IMG/VR virus record: IMGVR_UViG_3300046558_000406 | Location: 1-59,924 of that record | Strand: one strand, 5' to 3' | From: a virus | Length of the DNA: 59,924 bases | In this document: in pieces, positions 48,711 to 56,759 of the stretch | How positions within the stretch are numbered: position 1 is the stretch's first letter | How the letters are laid out: every line of letters begins with the position of its first letter | Made by a program: the position numbers and the translations under genes | The notes under the pieces: model-generated | What the model was told of the DNA's origin: nothing | Seen by the model: the letters and a program-made list of their open reading frames with translations, nothing else | Databases searched by the model: none

Positions 48711-48742
48711 AAAGCCCCAGCGCTGGCAGGCGACGGGGCTTT
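48711..48742 (+). terminator. Hairpin between arc-like and ant-like genes
   Basis: AAAGCCCC (48711-48718) pairs with GGGGCTTT (48735-48742) with a 16-base partly paired loop, starting just after the Arc-like stop. A moderate terminator that would reduce antirepressor expression. Confidence 0.6.
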
Positions 48743-48776
48743 GGTTAACGAATCCAACTATCAGGAAAGAAACGTC

Positions 48777-49685
48777 ATGACGAATACTACCACAGTGGTT
48801 GACATGCGCAAATTCGTGGAGGCCCGTAACGGCGAAGTCTTCACCACGTCTCAACATGTTGCAGAGGCATTCGGGAAGCTGCACAACCATGTCCTGGCGA
48901 AGGTTCGCGGGCTCGAATGCTCTGCTCAATTTTTAACCGACAACTTTTCGTCGGTTCAGTTTGAGCATCGCGGCAACACCTACGAAGCCTTCGAGATGAC
49001 CAAAGACGGCTTCATGTTTCTGGTCATGGGGTTCACCGGCAAGAAGGCCGCCGCGATCAAGGAAAGCTACATAGCCGCCTTCAACTGGATGGCTGAACAG
49101 CTCAGCCTTTCGAGCAAGACGCTGGTTGCCAATGCCGTAGAGCAGGCTCTCGGAGTTGATGGCGCGCGGAAGCTCAGCAATGTCATGCGCTGCCGGGTGG
49201 CGAAGATGGATGTAGAGCATCAGCGCAGTGCTACCGCGAAGCTGTCATCTGCATTGCATGCCCGGTTTGGCGTGCCGCGCCTAGAACTGATTCCGGCAAG
49301 CCAGATGGATTCGGCCTGCAACTTCGTGGCGAGCTATGCGATTGAAGGCGAATACCTCGCCAAAGAAGCCGCGCACAAACCAAAGCTCAGTTACCCAATC
49401 GAGACCTTGGTCGCCCGGCGCGCAAGCATGATGACGGTGCGTAACTGCGAGCAAGCATGGCTCGACGTGACACTGCATGACCTACGCGATCTTCGAGGCA
49501 GCGAGACGCCGTGCGAGGAACTGCTGGGCGAACTGCAGAAAGCTGGCTACGACATTGAGGGCTGCTGGTGGGAGCTGAGGACGTATCGCAACAAGCTGCG
49601 CGAGCTTGCGTCGTTCGCGTCTGCCATGACCGTTACTGTTGAAAAGCCACAGCGTTATGCAGTAAAGCCGAGGAGTGCAGCATGA
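48777..49685 (+). CDS. Rha-family antirepressor
   Basis: A 302-residue protein. Residues about 10-105 form an Rha-type domain: VFTTSQHVAEAFGKLHNHVL, NTYEAFEMTKDGFMFLVMGF and AAAIKESYIAAFNWM. The C-terminal half (VEHQRSATAKLSSALHARFG, TYRNKLRELASF) is an unassigned helical domain. It holds the place of ant in P22 immI, behind the Arc-like repressor, and overlaps the KilA-N gene by four bases. Its target may be the CI repressor or another phage's repressor. Confidence 0.85.
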   Translation: MTNTTTVVDMRKFVEARNGEVFTTSQHVAEAFGKLHNHVLAKVRGLECSAQFLTDNFSSVQFEHRGNTYEAFEMTKDGFMFLVMGFTGKKAAAIKESYIAAFNWMAEQLSLSSKTLVANAVEQALGVDGARKLSNVMRCRVAKMDVEHQRSATAKLSSALHARFGVPRLELIPASQMDSACNFVASYAIEGEYLAKEAAHKPKLSYPIETLVARRASMMTVRNCEQAWLDVTLHDLRDLRGSETPCEELLGELQKAGYDIEGCWWELRTYRNKLRELASFASAMTVTVEKPQRYAVKPRSAA

Positions 49686-50182
49686 ATACCGCGATCATTC
49701 CATTTCGCTACGAGGGCGATATGGTCCGCTTTAATAGCGACGGCTGGATCAATGCGACCGAGATCGCCAAGCGAGAAGATCGTCGCCTGGATAAATGGAT
49801 TTCCACCCAGGAGACTCAGGATTACATTCGCGCCTTGGGCCATCATCTTAATACCCCTGAAAAGGGGGATTTGATTAAGACTCAGCGCGGAAGATCTGGC
49901 GGGACATGGCTGCACCCAAAACTGGCGGTGGCGTTCGCTCGGTGGTTGTCGGCTGACTTTGCTGTCTGGTGCGATCTGCACATCGACGCTTTGCTCCATG
50001 GCGAACTGAATGAAAAACAGCAGTTCGAGCGGGCCTGCCGGGCACTTGATGACGCTCAGAAAGTTGCAAGCCTCAGCGGAAGCGCACTTGCTCGGTTCAG
50101 ATACTCCAAGCCCAGGCTTGTGCGTGAAGTTGATCACTGGCGTGAGCAGCTACAGCTGACGCTAGGCCTAGACCCGGCCTAG
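49682..50182 (+). CDS. KilA-N domain protein
   Basis: A 166-residue protein with a classic KilA-N domain: FRYEGDMVRFNSDGWINATE, RLDKWISTQETQDYIRAL, GGTWLHPKLAVAFARWLSAD FAVW. KilA-N domains bind DNA and occur in phage antirepressors and killing proteins. Together with the preceding Rha protein it gives this locus two antirepressor-type genes. Followed by a terminator. Confidence 0.85.
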   Translation: MNTAIIPFRYEGDMVRFNSDGWINATEIAKREDRRLDKWISTQETQDYIRALGHHLNTPEKGDLIKTQRGRSGGTWLHPKLAVAFARWLSADFAVWCDLHIDALLHGELNEKQQFERACRALDDAQKVASLSGSALARFRYSKPRLVREVDHWREQLQLTLGLDPA

Positions 50183-50200
50183 TAACAGCTCAATCAAATT

Positions 50201-50223
50201 AACCTCGCCTCGGCGGGGTTTTG
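50201..50223 (+). terminator. Terminator after the antirepressor operon
   Basis: AACCTCGCC pairs with GGCGGGGTT around a very small loop, followed by TTGG. It closes the immI-like operon before the tail-fibre promoter-like copy. Confidence 0.6.
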
Positions 50224-50237
50224 GTCGTTCTTTGGGG

Positions 50238-50265
50238 TTGCGTCGCGGATCCAGCCACATAGCTT
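50238..50265 (+). promoter_or_regulatory. Late promoter-like motif, copy 7 (tail fibres)
   Basis: TTGCGT, 16-base spacer ending GATCCAGCCACA, then TAGCTT. It follows a terminator and precedes the first tail-fibre gene by 25 bases. Confidence 0.75.
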
Positions 50266-50289
50266 ATTTGGAAATCGCAGGAGATTTCC

Positions 50290-50895
50290 ATGGGCGCCCC
50301 CGTCGTCGACATCAACATCGTCAGAGGCAAGACATTCGAGTTCATGTACCGCTATGCGGACAAGGAGCTGGTCTATCTGCCTATTACTGGCATGCCGAAC
50401 ACAGCGCCTGTACGCCTGACTGTCGCCAATCATGAAATCCCTGATGGCTGGCCGGTCCGCATCGAGGGCGTTCGCCAGCCTGAAGAGTTGAACAGCGAAG
50501 ACGACAGCTTCTACTTCGCCACGACCTTCAGCTCCAACGTCATCGAGCTTAACGCCGTCCGTGCCGACTCGTGGCGCACCTATACCACTGGCGGCCTGGT
50601 CATCTTCAACCGCCCATTCGACCTGACTGGCTGCTCTGCCAGGATGCAGATCCGCGACAAGGTGGACGGCAAGATCCTGCTCACCCTGAGTTCGGATTCC
50701 TCTACCGATCCTGATGGCGAGATCGAAATCGACGAGGCCCTGGCTGCGCTGGTGGTTCGTCTGAGCCCGATCGTCACTGCCGCCATTGATTGGACGAAGG
50801 GCGTCTACGACCTCGAACTGATCACCCCGGGTGGCAATGTCTACCCGATCACTGCCATCAGCAAGGTCAGCGTCGGCGCCGAGGTGACCAAATGA
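50290..50895 (+). CDS. Tail-fibre module protein, N-terminal anchor type
   Basis: A 201-residue beta-rich protein (MGAPVVDINIVRGKTFEFMY, NRPFDLTGCSARMQIRDKVD, VYDLELITPGGNVYPI). The segment F-D-L-T-G-x-x-x-R-M-Q-I-R and Y-D-L-E-L mark a small phage adaptor family that precedes fibre genes. Overlaps the next gene by four bases. Confidence 0.7.
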   Translation: MGAPVVDINIVRGKTFEFMYRYADKELVYLPITGMPNTAPVRLTVANHEIPDGWPVRIEGVRQPEELNSEDDSFYFATTFSSNVIELNAVRADSWRTYTTGGLVIFNRPFDLTGCSARMQIRDKVDGKILLTLSSDSSTDPDGEIEIDEALAALVVRLSPIVTAAIDWTKGVYDLELITPGGNVYPITAISKVSVGAEVTK

Positions 50896-51359
50896 ATTCG
50901 GCATTCGTGGTTCGTGGCTCTACCGGCTGCTGTGTCCGGCAGGATTGCGGCGCATTCACCATTATGGTGGGCCAGCGCGGCGCCCAAGGCAGGCCCGGCA
51001 CCGACACGGGCGGCGGCATCCAGACCATTGTCCGCACCGCTGGCGCAACCATCAGCGCATTGCGCGTCGTCTACGAATCTCAGGCCAAGGTCTTTGCGGT
51101 CGACCCGCAGACCCTTTCTGTGTTCCAGGCGCTTGGCCTGGCTATCACCTCCGCCACCACCGGCACCGACATCAGCATCCAGACGCAGGGCTTCATCGAC
51201 GATCAATCGTGGTCGTGGGCCGAGGGCATCGTCTGGTGCAGCCCAACTGGCGCACTCACTCAAACCCCGCCGACCTCCGGCTGGGACTTCATCATTGGCT
51301 TCGCCACCAGCGCGACACGCCTTTATATCGACCTCAATGAGCCGGTTTTACTGGCGTAG
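50892..51359 (+). CDS. Tail-fibre module protein with short collagen-like stretch
   Basis: A 155-residue protein. Near residue 27 it has GQRGAQGRPG, three Gly-x-y units that may hold a trimer together, then an all-beta domain (IQTIVRTAGATISALRVVYE). Function: part of the fibre set, no separate role known. Confidence 0.65.
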   Translation: MNSAFVVRGSTGCCVRQDCGAFTIMVGQRGAQGRPGTDTGGGIQTIVRTAGATISALRVVYESQAKVFAVDPQTLSVFQALGLAITSATTGTDISIQTQGFIDDQSWSWAEGIVWCSPTGALTQTPPTSGWDFIIGFATSATRLYIDLNEPVLLA

Positions 51360-51368
51360 GAGCATATC

Positions 51369-51884
51369 GTGGTAGACAAAGTTCTTCGCCGGGTAAATGG
51401 CCAGAATCAGCAGTACACCCCCATCACTGCCTCGGCCGGTTCGTCTGATGCCGGGAAGATTCCGGCCTTGGGTGCTGACGGCAAGCTGGACCCGACCCTG
51501 TACAACGCAGGCAGCGGCCCATCCAGCCGATCCATTCCGGCGAGCGAGGCCATTGCGGCCGGGAAGTTGGTCAACATCTTCTCCAATGCCGGTGTGGTGA
51601 ATGTGCGTTTGGCTGACAACTCGAACGGTCGCCCGGCTCATGGCTATGTGCTTGCCGCCGTGGCGTCCGGCGGTAACGCCTCGGTTTACGACCTCGATGG
51701 CGTGAACTCGCAACTGACCGGCCTGACCCTTGGCGCCACTTACTACCTGGGTGTCGCCGGCGGCGTCATCACTCCCGCCCTCGACGCGACCACGGCAACC
51801 TCCGGCACAATTGACCAGAAGATCGGCGTAGCCCTGTCGGCAACTGAGCTGGACACCGACGACTACGACTTCGTGGTGCTGTAA
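51369..51884 (+). CDS. Tail-fibre module protein, GTG start
   Basis: A 171-residue protein starting at GTG with AGGAG eleven bases before it. It is beta-rich (YVLAAVASGGNASVYDLDGV, GLTLGATYYLGVAGGVITPA) and resembles the repeat domain shared by phage fibre proteins, in which a G-x-x-Y-Y-L-(G/D)-x-x-G-x-(I/L)-T-x-x motif marks each unit. Directly abuts the next gene. Confidence 0.65.
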   Translation: MVDKVLRRVNGQNQQYTPITASAGSSDAGKIPALGADGKLDPTLYNAGSGPSSRSIPASEAIAAGKLVNIFSNAGVVNVRLADNSNGRPAHGYVLAAVASGGNASVYDLDGVNSQLTGLTLGATYYLGVAGGVITPALDATTATSGTIDQKIGVALSATELDTDDYDFVVL

Positions 51885-52894
51885 TGGCCTCCCGCCTGAC
51901 GCTGGTTCGCAAGGACGGCCAGCCCGTTCAGATCCCGGAAGGCGACGCGCTACTACTGCGCGGGGCTCTATACGGCCCAAATATTGTGTCGGTCGCCAGC
52001 GGGGACTACCCAGATTTGGCCGCAGCCAAAAGCAACAACATAGCCATCACAGGCGCAGTTCAGATAATTGGCTTTGAGCTGGGCGGCGCGCAAACACCGT
52101 CCGGGACCGAGTGGCGAGTTATGTTCGAGCAAAGCCTGCGCATTGTGCACAACTATGCGAACGACAGGCACGTCCTTAACCTCGGTCAGGCGGATGTAGT
52201 AACCCAGCCGGGTGATGTTGCAGTGTTCCAAAAGACGGGGACTGGCAACGAAGCGAAAATGGTTTCGTACACCCGGCTGGATGGGACAGCGTTGACAGGG
52301 TCGTCATTCCGTGGCGGCACGATGACGAGCGCTATCAACGAAGCGCCGATTACTCGTTTGTACGCACAGAACCCGTCAGACCTTGGAGCGACCACATCTA
52401 ACGTGGTCAATCTGGTGTACTTCAACTCTACCGTAACATCGTTCGGAACGTCGCCAATAGGATTTAGACGCACCGTCATAAGGACGGGGTCCGATCAGCC
52501 TGACGGCGTAACTGGCGCAGGCGATACCGGCCCAATAACCCTTGTCCACAGCTCCGCCCTTCGCCTGCCCGGCGCCGCAAACATTGTGATGGTGATAGGC
52601 GACAGCGCTGAATTCGAGAGCCTTGGCTCTGGCAACTGGTTCTGCACCTATTACAAGAAGGCCGATGGCACCGCTGTCGTGGCTTCCGGCTCCGGCGGCG
52701 CCAGCACTTACACATGGACACAGGACACCGCAGCCGCCGTCTGGACCATCCCGCACAACCTAAATCGCCGACCTTCGGTAACCGTTGTCGACACGCTCGA
52801 TAACGTCATTGTCCCCGACGTTTCCTACGTCGATTCGAACACTGTCCAAGTAACCCATGGCGCGGCCTACGCAGGCAAGGCGTACTTAAACTGA
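51884..52894 (+). CDS. Tail fibre protein
   Basis: A 336-residue beta-rich protein. Its C-terminal about 65 residues (WTIPHNLNRRPSVTVVDTLD, VQVTHGAAYAGKAYLN) form a small beta sandwich found at the ends of phage fibres, and a like domain ends the next gene product. The middle is probably the shaft. One base overlap with the gene before. Confidence 0.7.
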   Translation: MASRLTLVRKDGQPVQIPEGDALLLRGALYGPNIVSVASGDYPDLAAAKSNNIAITGAVQIIGFELGGAQTPSGTEWRVMFEQSLRIVHNYANDRHVLNLGQADVVTQPGDVAVFQKTGTGNEAKMVSYTRLDGTALTGSSFRGGTMTSAINEAPITRLYAQNPSDLGATTSNVVNLVYFNSTVTSFGTSPIGFRRTVIRTGSDQPDGVTGAGDTGPITLVHSSALRLPGAANIVMVIGDSAEFESLGSGNWFCTYYKKADGTAVVASGSGGASTYTWTQDTAAAVWTIPHNLNRRPSVTVVDTLDNVIVPDVSYVDSNTVQVTHGAAYAGKAYLN

Positions 52895-52905
52895 GGTAGA
52901 CCCGC

Positions 52906-53628
52906 ATGAAGACAACCAACACGCTGGACGCAAGTGGCTTCGGGATTGTCAACCTGAAGGATGGCGTAAACCCGCAAGACGCGGTGAGTTATGCCCAACT
53001 CCAGGCAGCAGTCCAAGGCTACAGCTGGAAGCAGCCGGTGCGAGCCGCGACCACGGCCAACATCACGTTGTCCGGCGCCCAAACCATCGACGGGGTGTCA
53101 GTCATCGCTGGCGACCGTGTGCTGGTCAAGAGCCAGACCGCAGGTTCCGGCAATGGCATCTATGTGGCAGCTACTGGCGCGTGGACCCGTACAACCGACA
53201 TGGACACCGGCGCTGAAGCCCTGGGCGCGGCCACCTTCATCAGTGAAGGCACCACGCTGGGCAATACCGTCTGGCTGCAAACGGCTGACGCTCCGATCAC
53301 TATCGGCACCACCACGTTGGTATTCGCCCAGATCGGTGGGGGATCGTCCTATACCGCAGGCAACGGCGTCACCATCAGTAGCGGCGTTATCGCGGTAGAC
53401 CCGACCGTCGTGGCCCGCAAAGCCTCGGCCACTATCGGCGACGGCACAGCAACCACGATCACCTTCACGCACAACCTGAACACTCAGGATGTTCTGGTCA
53501 TGGTCCGCTTGGTCAGTTCGAACGAGCAAGTCATCGTTGACAACGTGGCGAACGGCGTCAATACGGTGCAGCTGACCTTTGGCACGGCGCCAACGACCGG
53601 CCAGTACCGCGTCACTGTGGTGGCGTAA
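52906..53628 (+). CDS. Tail fibre protein
   Basis: A 240-residue protein. It opens LDASGFGIVNLKDGVNPQDA VSYAQL, the usual fibre N-terminal motif. The centre ANITLSGAQTIDGVSVIAGD RVLVK and GNGIYVAATGAWTRTTDMD is a widespread phage fibre domain. The C-terminus (TFTHNLNTQDVLVMVRLVSS) is a beta sandwich like that of the preceding protein. Likely contacts the host surface or carries the next fibre part. Confidence 0.8.
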   Translation: MKTTNTLDASGFGIVNLKDGVNPQDAVSYAQLQAAVQGYSWKQPVRAATTANITLSGAQTIDGVSVIAGDRVLVKSQTAGSGNGIYVAATGAWTRTTDMDTGAEALGAATFISEGTTLGNTVWLQTADAPITIGTTTLVFAQIGGGSSYTAGNGVTISSGVIAVDPTVVARKASATIGDGTATTITFTHNLNTQDVLVMVRLVSSNEQVIVDNVANGVNTVQLTFGTAPTTGQYRVTVVA

Positions 53629-54084
53629 GTGTTACACGCAGGGCTTCAGTCCAGGCCCAAGGACCTCGTCACGCAGGACCAGCTGACCGCCCTCGGCCAA
53701 ATCTTCCGTGTCGAGACCATCGCCGCAACTACGGTGGGCCAAACTGCCTACACGGTGCCCAACGGCTACACCGTCGGCTCGATTCTGGTCCTGTTCAACG
53801 GCGTGCTCCAGCAGCCCGCTGACTACACCGCCACGGCCAGCCCGACGGTGACCTTGGCCGTGGGCGCGCTCGCGACAACCGACGTCATGTCCGTGGTGGT
53901 GCTCAGCGCCATCCGGGCGCAGGACGACGCGCTGATGCAATACACGGTAGCTGCGCTTCCCTCGGCATCGACCAACGCCTTCAAGCAGCGCTGGTGCACG
54001 AACATGGCCGGTGGCGCGGGGGTAGTGGTGAGCAACGGAACCAACTGGGTTCGGGTCGCGGACAACACAACAGTGACGGTGTGA
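53629..54084 (+). CDS. Tail-fibre module protein, GTG start
   Basis: A 151-residue beta-rich protein. GTG immediately follows the previous stop. Contains TAYTVPNGYTVGSILVLFNG VLQQPADY, a frequent fibre-tip motif (Y-T-V-P-x-G-Y-x-x-G-x-x-x-V-x-x-N-G), and a C-terminal NGTNWVRVADNTTVTV. Probably a short fibre unit. Confidence 0.65.
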   Translation: MLHAGLQSRPKDLVTQDQLTALGQIFRVETIAATTVGQTAYTVPNGYTVGSILVLFNGVLQQPADYTATASPTVTLAVGALATTDVMSVVVLSAIRAQDDALMQYTVAALPSASTNAFKQRWCTNMAGGAGVVVSNGTNWVRVADNTTVTV

Positions 54085-54085
54085 T

Positions 54086-54796
54086 ATGGCCTATAACGTA
54101 AACGACGCAAGGATTGTCGGGCTTAAACTGAGCGTTGCCGGTGATGGTGTGACGGTCAGTCTGAGCCCCGGCGCGGCGTACATCCCGAATCAGGGCCGGG
54201 CCTTGTCGCAGGCCGATATGTCCGTGGTGGTGACTGGCGTTACAAGCGCTTGGCGCCATTTCTACCTCGGCAACGACAACGGAACGCTGGCATTCGAGTA
54301 TTCCGCTACGGCCCCAGCAGACCCCTATCAGGGCACGGCCCGGACCAAATCGAACGACGCCACCCGGCGCTACCTCGGCTCGCTTTATTTCAATGCATCG
54401 GGCGTAACGCTGGCGTTCCTGCACTCCCAAGTCGGCGACCGGGCAAACCGCATCAGCTTCACCCCTCCGGGCGGCGCGGCAATTGCTCAGTCTCGCCTGC
54501 TCAATATCGCCACAGGCACAACGCCGACACTCGTTGACGCCTCGGCAGTAGTCCCGATGACCTGCCGCCTCATGTACACGCTGATCAACAACACATCGAC
54601 CAGTGATGCCTATCTCGGCACTCCAGACGGTGGAACGCTATCGACCACAAACTACCTCCTGTTCGTGAAGGCGAATCAGGCAGGCCAGTTCGACGTGGAA
54701 GTAAACGGTAACCAGTTGCTGAACTACTTCCTCAACGGAATCATAACTATCGGCGGCCTGACTATTCAGGTGCGCGGATACTTGTTCGACAGGTGA
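54086..54796 (+). CDS. Tail-fibre module protein
   Basis: A 236-residue beta-rich protein: VNDARIVGLKLSVAGDGVTV SLSPGAAYIPN, RHFYLGNDNGTLAFEYS, TSDAYLGTPDGGTLSTT. It begins one base after the previous stop codon. Part of the fibre set, perhaps the receptor-binding unit; no catalytic motif for depolymerase is seen. Confidence 0.65.
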   Translation: MAYNVNDARIVGLKLSVAGDGVTVSLSPGAAYIPNQGRALSQADMSVVVTGVTSAWRHFYLGNDNGTLAFEYSATAPADPYQGTARTKSNDATRRYLGSLYFNASGVTLAFLHSQVGDRANRISFTPPGGAAIAQSRLLNIATGTTPTLVDASAVVPMTCRLMYTLINNTSTSDAYLGTPDGGTLSTTNYLLFVKANQAGQFDVEVNGNQLLNYFLNGIITIGGLTIQVRGYLFDR

Positions 54797-54799
54797 TTT

Positions 54800-55360
54800 A
54801 TGAGCAATGCACGCAACCTGGCGAACTTAGGCCAGTACGCCGTACCGACTGATACAACGAAGACGTATACGCTCACGCCGGGGACGGGGTTTGTGCCTGC
54901 TGCTTCTGGGGGCGGCTCGGTAAGCTATATGCATGTAACGGAAGAGCGGGCCAGTGGCGTTGGGGGCGCGAGTATCACTGCTGCCGCTGGGTACGTTACA
55001 AGGGTTCTCAATACTACTAGGGCAAATACGATAGCCGGGGCATCGCTATCAGCCAACGTAGTAAGTCTTCCTCCCGGAACCTACCTTTTACGTGGGAAAG
55101 GAACGATAACCGACGCAGCGGCGGCTAACCATAAAATCAGGCTCTATAATGTAACAGCTAGTTCGGTAATAGGACTTGGCTCGTCGGAGATACAGACAAA
55201 CTACCCGACATCGTCATGGGTATTCGCCGCCGTAGTACTGTCAGTGACGACAAGTATAAGACTTGAACACAGGGTTTCTGCGAACGCAAGCCAAGGGGCG
55301 CCTACAAGCCTTGGGGATAACGAAGTTTACACCGAGCTAACCATAGAGAAGATTGCCTAA
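54800..55360 (+). CDS. Putative receptor-binding tail-fibre tip
   Basis: A 186-residue protein. Its N-terminal SNARNLANLGQYAV is a common fibre start (A-R-N-L-A-x-L). The rest is a beta-sandwich domain (YLLRGKGTITDAAAANHKIR LYNV, SSEIQTNYPTSSWVFAAVVL) of the TNF/C1q-like kind found at fibre tips. The gene is visibly more A+T-rich than its neighbours, with rarer codons such as ATA and AGG, suggesting recent acquisition. Confidence 0.7.
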   Translation: MSNARNLANLGQYAVPTDTTKTYTLTPGTGFVPAASGGGSVSYMHVTEERASGVGGASITAAAGYVTRVLNTTRANTIAGASLSANVVSLPPGTYLLRGKGTITDAAAANHKIRLYNVTASSVIGLGSSEIQTNYPTSSWVFAAVVLSVTTSIRLEHRVSANASQGAPTSLGDNEVYTELTIEKIA

Positions 55361-55361
55361 A

Positions 55362-55844
55362 ATGCCCGAAGAAGTTATCTGCTATTTCCTCATCGAAGAC
55401 GGCGTAGTCATCCAGAAGTCCTATCCCTTTGTCGAGGGCTGGATTGAAGGCCCTGACTACGTTGCCCCCGGCTACCTCTACACCGACGGCGTATTCACGG
55501 CCCCACCCATCCCACCGCCTGACTATCTGGCGATCAACACGGCGGAACTTGAGCGCCTGCAACGGCTGGCAAATGCCCAAGTCACCGCCCTACAAGGCCG
55601 AGTCAACACCCTCGACTACCTGATCAACCAGCAAGACCCTGACGACGAGGACTACATCGAACCGTCTGCGGCTGAAATCGCGGAACTCCCGGTGCGCAAA
55701 GCCCAGCTCAAGTCGTGGAACAGCTACAACGTGAAGCTGGGCCGGGTATCTACCCAAACCACATGGCCAAGCGCCCCGGTGTGGCCGGTACAGCCAGAGC
55801 CGTACACAAACGAAACGTCGGCAGTGGTTCAGCCATCGACATAG
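55362..55844 (+). CDS. Tail-fibre assembly-like protein
   Basis: A 160-residue protein. The C-terminal half has helical segments (NTAELERLQRLANAQVTALQ, GRVNTLDYLINQQDPDDEDY) and a final segment LKSWNSYNVKLGRVSTQTTW, the L-x-x-W-x-x-Y-x-x-x-L signature of the Tfa/fibre-assembly family. The N-terminal half is beta. It would help fold or trimerise the fibre just upstream. Confidence 0.75.
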   Translation: MPEEVICYFLIEDGVVIQKSYPFVEGWIEGPDYVAPGYLYTDGVFTAPPIPPPDYLAINTAELERLQRLANAQVTALQGRVNTLDYLINQQDPDDEDYIEPSAAEIAELPVRKAQLKSWNSYNVKLGRVSTQTTWPSAPVWPVQPEPYTNETSAVVQPST

Positions 55845-55847
55845 CTT
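55829..55847 (+). promoter_or_regulatory. Degenerate late-motif copy (doubtful)
   Basis: TTCAGCC, an extra ATCG, then ACATAGCTT. It repeats both ends of the late motif with a four-base insertion and no TTG -35. It overlaps the end of the fibre-assembly gene and precedes a terminator and the lysis genes. Possibly a dead or weak copy. Confidence 0.3.
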
Positions 55848-55868
55848 GCCAAACCGATACAGCCACAG

Positions 55869-55893
55869 AGCCTGCCTTGAGCGGGCTTTTTTT
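55869..55893 (+). terminator. Terminator of the tail-fibre operon
   Basis: AGCCTGC (55869-55875) pairs with GCGGGCT (55881-55887) with one G-T pair, followed by seven T residues: a strong rho-independent terminator between fibre and lysis genes. Confidence 0.85.
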
Positions 55894-55911
55894 CGTCTTG
55901 AGGAAAGTGGA

Positions 55912-56346
55912 ATGCCAACTACACGCGGCGTCAGGAATTTTAATCCCGGCAACATCGATTTCAACAAGGCCAACCAGTGGCAGGGCCAGCTCGGTATCGA
56001 GGAAGGCGTACCGACTCCACGCTTTGCCCGATTCGATTCGGCAGAGAACGGAATCCGGGCCCTGGGCAAGCTGCTGCTGACCTACCAGTCCAAGTACGGG
56101 CTGAAGACGGTCAAGGCCATCATTGGTCGCTGGGCGCCCCCCGGCGAGAACGATACCGGCGCCTACGTGGCATCGGTGCAGCAGAGCATCAAGCTCAGCA
56201 CCGGCAAGGACGCAACCGGTGAGCTGGTGCTGACCGATCCTGCGGTCATGACCGGGCTGGTCAGGGCGATCATCAAGCATGAGAACGCGGGCTTTGAATA
56301 CCCTGCCACCATCGTTGCTGAAGGCGTACGGCGGGCTTTGGCATGA
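55912..56346 (+). CDS. Muramidase-like peptidoglycan hydrolase (virion/endolysin)
   Basis: A 144-residue protein: RGVRNFNPGNIDFNKANQWQ G, RFARFDSAENGIRALGKLLL TYQ and RWAPPGENDTGAYVASVQ are the hallmarks of a small phage enzyme family often called structural protein P5 or endolysin. It would cut cell-wall glycan strands at the end of infection. AGGAAAGTGG precedes the ATG. Followed by spanin genes, as in other lysis cassettes. Confidence 0.8.
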   Translation: MPTTRGVRNFNPGNIDFNKANQWQGQLGIEEGVPTPRFARFDSAENGIRALGKLLLTYQSKYGLKTVKAIIGRWAPPGENDTGAYVASVQQSIKLSTGKDATGELVLTDPAVMTGLVRAIIKHENAGFEYPATIVAEGVRRALA

Positions 56347-56759
56347 GCGCTATCAAAACTATGGGCCGCTGCCTGGGCGAAGGGGCTGACGGCTCGGTCT
56401 GGTTCTTCTGCAATGGCTGCAATGGACCGCACAGCATAAAGGTCAACTCCCCTGGCACGCCCGGCCCGAACTGGGGCTACAACGGGAATCCTGACGCACC
56501 CACTTTCACGCCATCTGTTCTGGCGCGGACAACGGGCGCGCCTGAGGGGCGTGACGTCATGACCGACGAGGAGGTGCGGGAGTACGACGCGATTTACAAG
56601 TCTGGCGGGCGAGACGCGGTGTACGCCAGCCGCTTCGGCAAGATCTGCCACTCGTTCGTCACTGACGGTCGCATCCAGTACCTGGGTGACTGTACGCACG
56701 CTCTGGCCGGGCAGACGGTCGATCTGCCGAACTGGGAGGAATCATGGAAGCATTGGTAG
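56343..56759 (+). CDS. DUF6527-family protein
   Basis: A 138-residue protein with two CNGC-like residues (FFCNGCNGPHSI), GPNWGYNGNPDAPTFTPSVL and the closing CHSFVTDGRIQYLGDCTHAL AGQTVDLPNW. This is the DUF6527 signature; members commonly occur in phage lysis regions, with unknown function. Cys/His content suggests bound metal. Coupled by overlaps to both neighbours. Confidence 0.85.
   Translation: MSAIKTMGRCLGEGADGSVWFFCNGCNGPHSIKVNSPGTPGPNWGYNGNPDAPTFTPSVLARTTGAPEGRDVMTDEEVREYDAIYKSGGRDAVYASRFGKICHSFVTDGRIQYLGDCTHALAGQTVDLPNWEESWKHW

Noticed and set aside
55829-55847. An eighth rightward copy of the late motif before the lysis genes
   Set aside because: Only both ends of the motif match, with a four-base insertion and no TTG hexamer; kept as a doubtful feature and not counted in the consensus.
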